Source: Himantopus leucocephalus
Lineage: Eukaryota; Chordata; Aves; Charadriiformes; Recurvirostridae
Assembly: GCA_003993805.1 (NCBI GenBank)
Contig: RSEF01000004.1
Coordinates: 4,619,771 to 4,683,770, forward strand
Length of the DNA stretch: 64,000 nt
Direction: 5' to 3'
Positions within the stretch are counted from its first letter, which is position 1; each line of letters begins with the position of its first letter. Positions 23,128-34,470 of the stretch are shown here, in pieces. The notes under the pieces were generated by a model. The model had not been told where the DNA came from and ran no database searches. It worked only from the letters and a program-made list of their open reading frames with translations. Position numbers and translations under genes: made by a program.

Positions 23128-23805
23128 TACGGTGGTTTGAGTGACACAGGATTAATTTCTCTTTCAGTAATTCTGCTTTTTGGTAAGGTCTTTTCTAATG
23201 CCTGGGAAGACTGCAATTTTAAAAGACTCCAGTGTCTGAATTTGTGAAAATACTTACTTCATAGTCAGCTACGGTGTGCGGGTTTCAAGGTCTCGGTGTT
23301 TTCGAGCTCGCCAGGTGCAGGGATGAGGAGGAGTGAGACCCGGGCACTTGACCCAAGCTGGCCAACAGGGTTATTGCATAGCACGAATGGCACATTCCAT
23401 AGAAATCAGGAAGTTTGCTGAGGAGCTCTCTCTATCCCGTGACAGCTGCCATCCTGAGAACTCCTTGCCCCAGTACCGGAGCCCTGAGCCCTTCCCTTCC
23501 TCCCGAAGCCGCAGCGCTGGCAGTGTCCCACATTGGCTGTCACTGCTGGGAGCGCACGGCTTCTACGGGTAGAACAGGCTGGGTACAGTCCTTGGGTATT
23601 CTATATTGGTATCGGGTTCAATACTGGCTTTTTAGTGTTATTAATGTTAACTATCTAGTCTTATTCTATTAAATCTGTTTATATTCCAACCCTCGGGTTT
23701 CCTTGTTTTTCCCCGATTCCCTTTCCCGGGTGGGGAGGGGTCATTGGGTGAGAGAATAATTGTCAAAATGACAATAAATAGTTATGGGTTCTTCAAACCA
23801 TAACA
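23128..23805 (+). mobile_element. Solo LTR of an avian endogenous retrovirus, copy 2
   Basis: A 678-bp copy of the LTR at 10791-11428, ending TTCAAACCATAACA. The first bases have decayed (TACGGTGGTTTGAG in place of TGTCCTGGTTTGAG). AATAAA is at 23773-23778. Flanking 5-mers ctcat (23123-23127) and ctgat (23806-23810) differ at one base and look like a decayed 5-bp target-site duplication. It retains the two segments missing in copy 1, so it is closer to full length. No retroviral coding sequence adjoins it. Confidence 0.85.
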
Positions 23806-26800
23806 CTGATGCAGCAGTATTGACCATTATTTCCATCTGCCCACAGTTCACAGCTGGGTTTTGGGGTGGTGTTTTTTGTTTGCTTTTTGTTTTTTCTTTT
23901 TTACTGATAACTTGCAAATTAATGAAACATCAACAGAGCAGCCTGGGGACTGCATAGAGGGAGGGAAGCAGGCTCACCTTTGCAATAGGCACTTAGCAGC
24001 ACAGCAGGGCAACCAGGGCTTGATGGTTTAGGCACCCAACCCTACTGTTACCACCTTCGTGACACCAACAGCACCCCATGCACAGCAGGTCCCCTCCGCA
24101 AAGCCCCACAAAGGTAGAGGGGTCTCAGAGACGTCAGCAGGAAATTGTCCAGAAGTTTTTCATTGACGTTCTGGAGTTCAAATTGCTGTTTGCACTAAAA
24201 CAGAAATGGGCAGAGGAGTGCCCCGATTTCAGCCACGCCCTGTTCATGTTGGGATTTTAAAAAGGGTTTGTTTCAAGGAGGGTGGAAGGTCGCAGTGTTT
24301 TCATACGGAATGTGGTAATCTTCTGTTTTAGGGCAAAAAGTACTTTTCTCAATGAAAAACAATCTATAAAGGTTTTTCAATCTTGCAATCACATGAAAAA
24401 AAAATACTTTTTTTCTTTATCACAGAAAAGTTAGGAGTTTTGACTTCATTCTGTCACAAGAAATTATGTATTTATTAACTGAAACTGAATAATAGTTAGC
24501 GAAATTAACAGTTTCAGTTTCCTTTTAAAGATCCTTAACAGCCAAACTGTGAATTCAGGAGACTTTGAAATGAGGTAGCACAAGCTGGATCCACTGCTCA
24601 GAATCAAAATCACTACGTCCACTTTACACGTTGCACATGGTAGGATTCCTCCATCACTTTGTTTGAAATTGGAACCCCAACCCCATGCCCTGTAAATCCT
24701 CCTCTGCTTTGAGCTCATTCCAGCTCTTCATTTACCTGATACATTCACAACTTCCATGCAAGTGCTCTGCCATGATGAAAGGAGGAAAGAAGAAGGATCA
24801 AAGAGAGATTTTCCTGTCCTTTGTACTCTGTAGTGTCCAAACAATTAGATATATCATTTACTGAATAAAGAACTACTAAAAGATACTCATTCCTTACTAC
24901 TATAAACATGATATTACCCTTAGTGCACCGATTCAAACAGGACACATCTGCAAGAGCTGCCGGCAGGTATCACGTGTTAGATACCCACATTTAATTTTTT
25001 CTTTTTATTTCATTATCAATAAAGAAATTACAGGATAAAACTCTTATAAGTAGGCCACTATTATACACCAGTGAAAGATAAACCTGCAATGCGTCTGCAG
25101 TGTATTAATAGTGTAGGCTTAATGATGAGTATTACTACAGAAGTAGCATTTTTTTTCTAACTCCACTTAATTTGGTGACTAAAGCAGCACTCATGACGGA
25201 TTCATTAGCTCAGTGCAAGGGACATGTGCCCACATGTATTCTGTTCTTTACAGTCCAGAAAATTTAATCAAATTAGAGGATCAATGAGTTGATAACAGGA
25301 ATGACTAGCTTCAATTTTTAGCTAGGTGAACTCAAAGATATCTTTGTGTTCTTATGGAGGTGCAAGGAAACAATTGGCTTACTCCACTTTGATAAAGTCA
25401 TACAGTATTTTTTTGCTATTCTATTCAAAACTTGGTTTATAATACTTTCAAATTATTTGATGAAAAGATCTTAATGAATGCTACTGAATAAGAAATAAAC
25501 TTCTGAGAATGCATTTATATAAAATTATATAGTACCACAGAAATGAAGTGAGAAAACTTCAAGCCCTCAAAATTTTCCTTTCATTAGTGACGGTGAAAGC
25601 ACAGTCAAGGGGAGAGAGCCGCAATGCACCCCACCAGGATGGAGAACAGTGATGAAAAAACTCCCAGTTCCATAATTACTGAGGCAGCTACAGCTGCACT
25701 ACACTTAAACTTTTGACTGCCGAGGAAATACAGAGCCGTCTCCCAAAGCTAAAGCCCTGTGCTAAGGGGCTGTCAGGATGGGGAGGTGCTTTCCAGCAGG
25801 CCAAGAAAAATCCAGAAAACTTCCTCAGAGCTCCCATTATAAACCACAGCCCTCTGAGCCAGGTCCAGACAATCACCGGTGGGTACCTAAACACCAGTGG
25901 CTCTCGCAGAGCCCACGCACAGGTGTCCACGCGTGCCGATATCTGCTCAGCATGAGGTATCGTATTCCTATTTTCAGTTTAGAATCTTTCAAATGATAAA
26001 GCTGAACAGGACAGGTAAGTGCAGACACACTCAGGCATCGACTCGGACAAGTTGCAGCTGGGAAGAAACCTTATATTCAGATAAGCACTGCCTGGGAGTT
26101 TAAGTCCAAAGAAGGTGGGCCATGCAGCAAGTCTTCCTTCAAATGTCTTTTCATAGAGCCATCATGAGAAATCTAAATGGAAACTTATTTAGAGAGCAAC
26201 AGAACTCAAATTTGGTGATGCCAAAAAAGCCACACGCCTCAGCAAAACCAGGAGCCACTCAGCACCATCAGTGACAGGCAGGGCACCCAGCTTGGTCCTC
26301 ACAGCCAAAACGATGCAAGGACGTCACCCGCAGCCGAGGTGACATTGTTCTTCCCATGGAGAGCCTGCAACATCCCCTCTGTCCCAGCTAACAGCCCCCC
26401 ACAGCAGCAGCAACATTCAATCACCCATTCCTGGAGGTGCCGCAGAGCTCTGAGGATCCTTTTGGAACGGACCGATGCATTTAAATGGGCGATTTCTGCA
26501 GAAAGGGGTGGCCTGCCAGCCGAGGCCTGGAGCAGAAGGCAATTTTATAACCCTGTGTAATAAACAGCATCCTAACAAGCGATGGCACAAGGGGATGAGA
26601 GCCAGCGCTCCTCCTCGCCACATGCCAGCCTTCCCTGGAGAGGCAGGCACAACTGACTTTTCCGTGGCCGACAGGTGAATGAACCCATCAATTTGTCTGC
26701 CATAAATGATAGAATGCATTAAATTAAGAGTTTTACAGCAATGAAATGTCAATATGCCAATAGGCGCTGGTGGCTTTCCATACCACTAAACAACACATTC

Positions 26801-29800
26801 ACATCCAGAAAATGTCACTGTCTTGTGGCAAGAGCCGACAGACAATCAAAAGATGTTTATTGGGGGACACACACAGCCACACGTCACCACGTTCATCATT
26901 ACCTGCCGCCACACATGGTTCAGCCAAGGAAGACACCAGCAAAGAGCAGGAAGAACCCAATTCTGAGTGCAATATGAAACACAAGCGCAGGCTGGGCTTA
27001 CTGCAGCTCTTGGGCTTTAGAAACTGCTCAAGGGCTCACACCAACACAATGTTATGCCATGGGTGAAAGCAGCTGAAACCAGAGAAGATTAAACTGACAG
27101 TCTATATTCTGATTTATGACATAAAAATGGCAGGATCTTTACTCATTGGTCTTGATAAATAGTTATGCTGTTTGACTTTTTAATTAAATTGTGAAGACTA
27201 TTTGTTATATGACCATAAATTGTTTGTATAACTAGCTATGGTATTGAGGGATCTGACAGCAAAGGCCAAATAAAATAAAAACTAATAAAAATGTATTTTT
27301 TTAACCATAAAATCAATAGTAATTTAAGCATGCTAGGGGTCACAATTCTATTTCTTCACAGGAAGAATTTTTAAACATTTGGCTGGTTCCTTCCATTTTC
27401 CTAGAATCGCCTTCTTTTGGAGAACCGACAGCAAAATGTTAAAACATGTTGATTTTAAAATGCTGGGCTTTCAAAATCGCCCACATTTGTGCATATCAGG
27501 CATATGATGGGGAATATATACCTAACAAAACTGCCCGTAAGCTTGCTAAGAGAGGTGAAACACACCACGGTGACGTACTACATATTCACATGCAGCAATA
27601 AAAGTAATATGTAATACCTATTTCCCCACATATGAATTCAGTGCCAGGTAATAAAAATCAATACATCATAGAAGGGGATCTACAGGCACAATTATGGATC
27701 TGATTTTGTACCACTGGTATAAAAAAAAAAATCTCTTAACTTACAGTAATGTTAGGAGACATTCATGCCAGTTGGATGACAGCAAACTGCAAGGCAAAAC
27801 TACAGCCGAAGGAAGCTCATTATGGAAAAACCCGTACAACATAATGGCAAACACAGATGCGAGTATAGCTTCCACACTTTTCTGCCTTACAGCTGTACAG
27901 ATTTCTTTAGGTAGGTATCCCAGAACAGTAAAGAGAAATGCGAGCATAAAAATATTACATTTCTGTAAAGAAAACAAGAAACAGCAAGCTAGCCCTGGCT
28001 GGGAACGCCTCCCTCGCCTTCAGCTCATCCTCACACATACGCAGGGATCTTCCCCCCAAGAACCATGTCTCGACAGGTACAGCAGGTTGAATGTAATTTC
28101 TTATTTATGTGTGAAAACTTTACATCTTACGAAATATTAGATATGCAGGTCTAGGGAGTGAAGCTTACAGGGTCTCAGCTCATTTAGTCTTTGACAGGAA
28201 CACTGAAATCATTACCGTGCCTAAAGCCTGGAAGCTGTTATTTATGGGAACTGTATTCAAAAGCAAACCAGCTGAGAGCACTCACCTTTCCCTGGAACCT
28301 TTTCTTGAGTTTGTCTACTACGTTCGATTAGAAACGATGCCTGCCACCTACTTGTGAGAAGGTCTTACCCACACCTCTGCCATTCGCTGCCAGACACCGA
28401 AATTAAGCAGAGAGAAAAGCCCCCAGCTAGACAAGCGCTTTTTCTTGGGTTCGTTCTGTTTGGGGCTGCTCATGGTCCTTCTGCTCCCAGTGCCAATAGC
28501 AATATTTTTTTTGCAGCCTGTCAAAGCAGTGATTAAACCCAAGAATGCAATCTCAAGCTCAGCAGCCCCAGAGAGCCTCCCTGGAAGGTCCTGCCTGCAT
28601 CGAGGGTTTCAGCAGGCACCTTGTACCCGGAGGGATCAGAAAGATGTGGGGACCAATGCCAGCAGCACATCCCACCCCCACGGTAACAAACCCATCCGAG
28701 GGCCTCACTTTTCCCTGGGCACCGCACTAGCAACGTTTTGCACCACAGCCTCCCTTCCCCTCTATGGCCCCCATGTGTTGCACCGCCTTTTACGGATTCT
28801 TGTCTGATCTACATGGCAACAGAGAAGCCCTAGCTGTGCCCAAGTGGTTTTCCCAGATCATCCTCCACGGGGAGGTGCCTGGGATGTGAAGGGGATGTGG
28901 CAGCAAGGCAACATCCCCCATAGGGGATGAGGCAAGGAACACATTTGCCGGCTGAACCTTCCTCAGAGACAGGCGGAGGATGCTGCTGGTAGCAGGGAGG
29001 AGGGCTGCGCGAGGCAGATGCAGAGATAGAAGCACTCAGAGGAATGTTAATTTACCAGCAGGCAGAGGCAAAATCTGCTACTGAGGAGACAATGATTATT
29101 GCTGCATGAAAGGAGGGTCTGGAGCTTTTTAATGTCTAGAATACACCTTAGCAGCCTCTCAGGACATGCCAGCCATGGCAAATTATTTGCCAAGAGCCCC
29201 AGTGCATGTGGTAGCCCAGCCCTGGATGCTGAGCACACCCCAACCCCTTGGGCCGGCGCATCAGCTCTGCACGACTGCTCCTGCTCTGAGACGTGCGTGA
29301 AAGCAAATCCACCCAGGGCAGATGGCCACAACGCTCAAAAAACCCCCCAGACCTGCTCACCAGCTCTCCAAGGTGTTATTGCAACAAGAAAATAAAGCAG
29401 TAATTTGCTTTCATGGAAAGCAAACTGTATTTTATTGCAACATCAGAAAGCACTGGCTTTTGCAAAGGTGAAAAAGCACCAGCCTAACTGAAAGTGATGC
29501 TGGAACCTCCTGAGCTTCTCTAAAGTTTGTGATCCCTCTGGCAGAACCTGGTGAGAAAGCAAAGATTTTGCATTATGCAGGCCATATTCTTTCACTAATA
29601 TGTCTCATTCAAAGGCAAATTGACGTGCTTCTAAATATTTTGAAGAAATTTCTACATCCACACTTGCATTATTGTACATCCTCCTCCTTACAAACTTAAT
29701 AGTGCCAATTAAGTTTAAACAGCTATGCAAGCTGGATCGGCGAGGCTTACAAATATTTTGGCTGATTAGGTTTGGAAAGGCTCCTTGCTTTAAAAATATT

Positions 29801-29801
29801 T
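23806..29801. other. Unique AT-rich region, no recognised gene
   Basis: No repeat recognised. It includes an exon-like - strand segment (27745-27962) and possible regulatory AT-rich blocks (26680-26760, 27100-27300) with homeodomain-type motifs. No RNA gene seen. Confidence 0.45.
27745..27962 (-). other. Exon-like segment encoding a hydrophobic peptide
   Basis: On the - strand an excellent acceptor (gtttcttgttttctttacag) precedes 218 nt open in phase 0, ending CATTACT before a perfect gtaagt. The 72 codons include two hydrophobic runs (FMLAFLFTVLGYL and AILASVFAIMLYGFF) separated by a polar turn with LPKEICTAVRQKS, and later HNELPSAVVLP. It would be a two-helix piece of a membrane protein. 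I do not recognise the protein. An internal GCT|gtaagg could end the exon after 72 nt. T-rich DNA gives hydrophobic peptides by chance, so confidence is limited. Confidence 0.32.
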
Positions 29802-29914
29802 CACAGAATCACAGAATCCCCGAATGGTGGGGGTTGGAAGGGCCCTCTGGAGCTCACCCAGTNNNNNNNNNNACATTGCTGGCTCATGGGCATCCTGTTG
29901 TCCACCAGGACTCC
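29802..29914 (-). mobile_element. CR1 LINE fragment interrupted by a 10-N gap
   Basis: The left part starts cacagaatcacagaatcccc and carries ttggaagggccctctgga, a CR1 3' end reversed. After the 10 N the sequence jumps to acattgctggctcatggg, which is the end of the CR1 pol ORF. These two parts are normally several hundred bases apart in CR1, so the gap is far longer than 10 bp or the copy is internally deleted. Confidence 0.88.
29863..29872. other. Assembly gap (10 N)
   Basis: Ten N inside a CR1 copy. Length is probably a placeholder, as judged from the missing CR1 interior. Confidence 0.99.
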
Positions 29915-31863
29915 ATTTCCCTCATCCCTGTGCACAGAGCCAAAGGTGTCTCGGCTGTGCAGCGTTGTCTAGCTGAGCTCCAGGTCAGTAAGCGGGCTGC
30001 TGGTACGACGGCAGCTCCCAGAGAAGATGCGCACTCAGACACCACATCGCTTCCTTTCCTCCCAGCTCCGCTCTCACATTCCTTACACAGGCCAAGTCAC
30101 GTCTGCGCACGCACAAAGCCCCACAGAGGGACTTTTCAGCACAAGGTTTGCAGAATTTGCCCTTTACCACCTGCTACAGAGGTTTAAAGGGATACGAGTG
30201 AGCCAGGATTCCAAGGAAAGTGGGTGTAGAAACCCAGCACTCTCAGCATGCCAACTGGCAAACCAACAAGGAAAGGTCAAACATCTTGGCAAAAGTTCCG
30301 TGAAACATTTAATTTTCAATGAATTGGCATTTTCAAAGGAGAAAGCGCTTCATCAGAACATTCCCCTTTAGCTCCAATGTAAAGATACACCACAATAGTT
30401 TGATTTGTAACAAATCCCGCAATGAAAAGCGCTGAGCTAGCAAGACTGTTTGCCTGAAAGGTTACACAGAGGATTTGTACAAACACCATCAAAGATGAAA
30501 TGGCATGTTAACTTCTGGATTATAACTAATCCCTCTGGAAATAATCATTTATTCAATCAACAAAATAACATCAGTTACATTAACCTTGAAAGATCTACTA
30601 TCAGCTGCTCTCCAAGCTTCACATACACAGACGATGAGGTTTAGCACTGCCAGTTCCCAGAATCTGTTTCGTCGTTCTATCTTCACCATAAAAGAGCAAA
30701 AAATATCCTCAGGCCCTTTTACTGTTTTGCTTACATGGATTGAAATAATACAGAAGCTAATTTTCTTTTCACGTGCCCGTGTTTATCTCCGGCTCGACTT
30801 CAGAAAAGTTGCTGTAGTAGTAGTTCAGAAAAGTTTCACATAAACGTAAGCAGGAAAGCACACAGGACTGCAATTTCTCCGTACAGCACTACGGGTTTTT
30901 AGAACACCTAATTCAAAGTGCCTGCTGGAGTTGGGTCCTGATCTGAGACACGTATACAATTTTTTCAGGTATTCAGGAGACTTTCCCAAACCGGGGCACC
31001 ACCAAGTATCTCCGGTCAGACAACCGGCACGGGTTTTGAACCCTTTATGCCCCAAAAAATCACCGTGGGTAAGGGACTCGCAGTGTTTTCAGCATGTGCT
31101 GCTGAGCTGCAGAGCAGATGGACAGAAGGCTGGGAGAGGGACTTTTTCTTTTATTTTCTTTTATTCTCCCTGTCATCCATAATTGAATCGCACCATCCAA
31201 TACAGTGTATTTTTGTCTCAAGAATAATTCTGACCGGAGATGGCTTCCTATGGAAGAAAGTGTCACGCTGTGGTGTCCTTTGATTCATGTTGTGCTGCTG
31301 CTCCTGTGCAGGCGATGCTGTGCCTTCCCACACTGCACCAAACGCCTGCGAAAGGAGAGGCTTTGCAGCAATCCCAAGCTCAGCACGGCCATTTCTGGAA
31401 TGTGGCCATTCCTGGCACTGGAGCACTCCATGAGCACCAAATGGATGAGCACTGAGATCTTGGAATAACCCATCTTCACATGAGCAGCATACACAGCTGG
31501 CTGGTGGGAAAGGCAAGAACATTCCCTCAGTCCTCTCCTATTTCTGAGTCTTCGATTTTTTTTCTCAGAAGGGAAATTCAGAACAAATGAAACAGAAAAG
31601 CTGATTCAGATCCCCTGGCAGGTGAAAATGACAGGAACATCAGAGCTTTTTGCAAAGCCAGGTCCATATGCTGCCAGAGCTCCACGAGTTCTCCAGAGGA
31701 ATATACTGACAACAGAAATTGCCAAGAAAGAACGGCTCAAGAAGTGCCAACAACCAACTGGAAGGCAGCACAAAGCTGTGGGGTACTGCAGCCAACCTTC
31801 AGCCACACTCACAAAATTGCAAGAGGTCAGCTTTGCTCAGCATTCCTGTAAAGCAATGGCATT
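29915..31863. other. Unique region, no gene recognised
   Basis: No credible exon or repeat. Composition on the + strand is A/C-rich. Confidence 0.5.
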
Positions 31864-32218
31864 TAGAATCATTGAATGGTTAGAGTTGGGAGGGACCTTA
31901 AAGACCATCCAGTTCCAACCCCCCTGCCCTGGGCAGGGACACCTCCCACCAGACCAGGTTGCTCCAAGCCCCGTCCAACCTGGCCTTGAACACCTCCAGG
32001 GATGGGGCAGCCACAGCTTCTCGGGGCAACCTGCGACACTGCCTCACCACCCTCACAGGAAAGAATTTCCTCCTAAGATCTCATCTAAATCTCCCCTCTT
32101 TCAGTATAAAACCATTCCCCCCCATCCTATGGCTCCCCTCCCTGATCCAGAGTCCCTCCCCAGCTCTCCTGGAGCTCCTTTAGGGACTGGAAGGGGCTCT
32201 AAGGTCTCCCTGGAGCCA
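31864..32218 (-). mobile_element. CR1 LINE 3' fragment
   Basis: About 355 bp from tagaatcattgaatggttag to ggtctccctggagcc, reading through the full CR1 3' untranslated region reversed (blocks such as ccagttccaacccccctgcc and cacctccagggatggggca). It is truncated on the 5' side, the usual result of incomplete reverse transcription. Confidence 0.95.
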
Positions 32219-32989
32219 ATTTATCTGCTGGCTATGAAGAGGCACCAGGATGGCAAGGTTTCCTGGAGAGCTGGAATTACCCGGGAAATGGTCACCAAAG
32301 TCCAGGTCCATAGAAGGGTTTGAGCGCTGAACTCCATTTTAAGCACGGTGCCTCGTGAGAGCAGGTCACCATGGGATGGTTCCCGCAACGGCTGCACGAT
32401 GACCTACAGGAGCTGCCTGCAAAGACGGGGAAGAAAAGCAGATGTCTCCTGTTAGCTGAGACTTGGCCGCAGCGTTCACGTTTCCAGGTGCAAACTGTGA
32501 ATATTGCAGAGTGTGGTATCTACAGCCGGGCAGTGCTCCCGGAGACAGGCAGCAGCTGAGCCGAGAGCTGAACCGCAGCACTGAAGTGCCAGCCCAAAGG
32601 CTCAGCTCTTGGGCGCTCAATCCAGCTCTGCCTGAAGCCAACAGGAAAGTTCATTCCAATGCACTAAGGAGCAAACTTTACTGGTGTTTATATTTATAAA
32701 TATATAATTAAAATTTCCGAGAGATTCATTCCGGGAGCTCTGGAGAACAGCAACATCAGAAGAAAGCAGACTTGAAAAGAGAAAGGAGAGGTTGAGTCAA
32801 TAACAGAGTGTCTTTATCATCTGTATATTTATCAACTGCACCTTTCTGTACGGTTTTTAAAAGAAATCACCCTCATTTGCTATCTGTGCATTTGTGAAAC
32901 ACCTTTACCCTGCAATCCTCTAGGAAAATAATTAAATTTAATAGAATCCACCCACATTCTAAAGCTGAGATGGAAAGTACTTATATTTA

Positions 32990-33110
32990 ATAGAAACTAC
33001 AGCTTCTAAATGATTATGGTATTTAATTTGCATTCTCTTTGCTATTTTAACTGCAGCTTTATTAGAACAGCATTGTTGGCTGCACTGTTTATCTTTTACC
33101 ACCATTGTCA
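32990..33110. promoter_or_regulatory. Candidate regulatory island with octamer and SOX motifs
   Basis: Contains a perfect ATTTGCAT octamer at 33026-33033 and CATTGTT at 33071-33077 in a smooth AT-rich stretch free of repeats. The function is inferred from motifs only. Confidence 0.25.
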
Positions 33111-34309
33111 TGATAAGAAAAACACAGAAAGCAGATGAAAAACAGGGAAAATATAAAAAGACAGAGCACTAGCAGAGTAGGCTGAATATTTGTGTTTGGG
33201 GAAAAAAAATATCTCAGATCTCTGCAAAGCTCAAATCCCCATTCACCCTCCCTGCGAGCTTCCAGGAAGATAAAATAAGATGTAGGCTGGTGCTGGCTCA
33301 TTTCCATACCAATTAAACCTCCTTTTGCTTGGGCAGAGAGGGGCAGGCAGTCAGCAGGTGAAAACTCAGCCCTCCAGCATGCTGCACCCATCGGCACTGG
33401 CGGCGGAAGAGCCTGCTCGCAGCCCACCCGTTTCCTCCATCCTCAGGGTGGTGGGACCAGAAATCCCCTTTTCTTTCTCCGCACTCTGCCTCCCAGGACC
33501 CGTTAAGCTCTGTGGGTTGGAGCTGGTGCCAGATGTCTCCGTTTCTCCCGTTCAAATCCCCAGCCAGAAGATTACGCATGTCTGCGCTGAGAACACCGTC
33601 TTGATTTCCTGTTAATGCAATCATCACAAACGTCAAGAGACAAGGTGGTACCGCTGGGCCCAGCACACCCAGGGGCAAATCAGGAATGGGTGGTGAGACG
33701 GGAGGTGGCCCATGGGGTGGGTGAACCAGAGCAAGGGGGGTGCACAGAGCCCCCTCGCCCTCCGCAACCCACAGCCCTGCTCCGGCCCCACCAGGCTCAG
33801 CCACGGGGCTATGAGGAGTCGGAGGATAAATTGCAGAGGGCAAAATGTGAGCAGAAAAGGCAGCTTGACCACAGACCCCAACAATCACTTTCTGAGCTGG
33901 AACCAGAAGGGTACTCCCTGCTGAAGGGGTGAACAAACAAACAGGGTGACAACGATGCTCTGCAAACGGAGCTGCGGTCTCAGCATACTTTGCCACCAGT
34001 TCAGCACCGTTCCCCAGGTATTTTTTAGAGCAGCTCTGCCAGCTCCCCTAGCACATCCTTCCTCCCTGCCCCAGCACAGATGCACCTCTGCCTGCTTCTG
34101 GCAGCGCAGCACCACCCCCGCGCACTGCCCGTGGCGCTGCGAGGTGAGGAATACGGATCAGGGCACTTGCCGAGGAATTAGCAGAATTCAGCGCTACAGA
34201 AAGGGCCATCATCAGTTGGCATCCCCCAATCCCTCCCCAGGCAGACAGCAAGGAAGGGATTTAAAGAGGGAAGCTGGGAAGACTCCAGCATGAGGCACGG
34301 GTGAAACAC

Positions 34310-34470
34310 AATATTTTTAAGATATTTATTAAATATATATTTATTTTATATGTAAGCATGTTATTTATACTATATTATAATATAGTATGTATAAAATTAA
34401 GAAATAAATATATTATATAAAAATAAATACTTATTTTATTATGTATTAAATGCATTTATTATTTAATTGG
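34310..34470. repeat. AT-rich block with perfect palindrome
   Basis: About 160 bp that are almost pure A/T. Bases 34367-34388 form a perfect 22-bp palindrome (arm atactatatta), flanked by imperfectly inverted arms of aaataaata type. It could extrude a cruciform or act as an unwinding or fragile element. Confidence 0.7.

Noticed and set aside
33313..33996. 227-codon - strand open frame
   Set aside because: Proline- and glycine-rich composition typical of GC-rich non-coding DNA; no family recognised.
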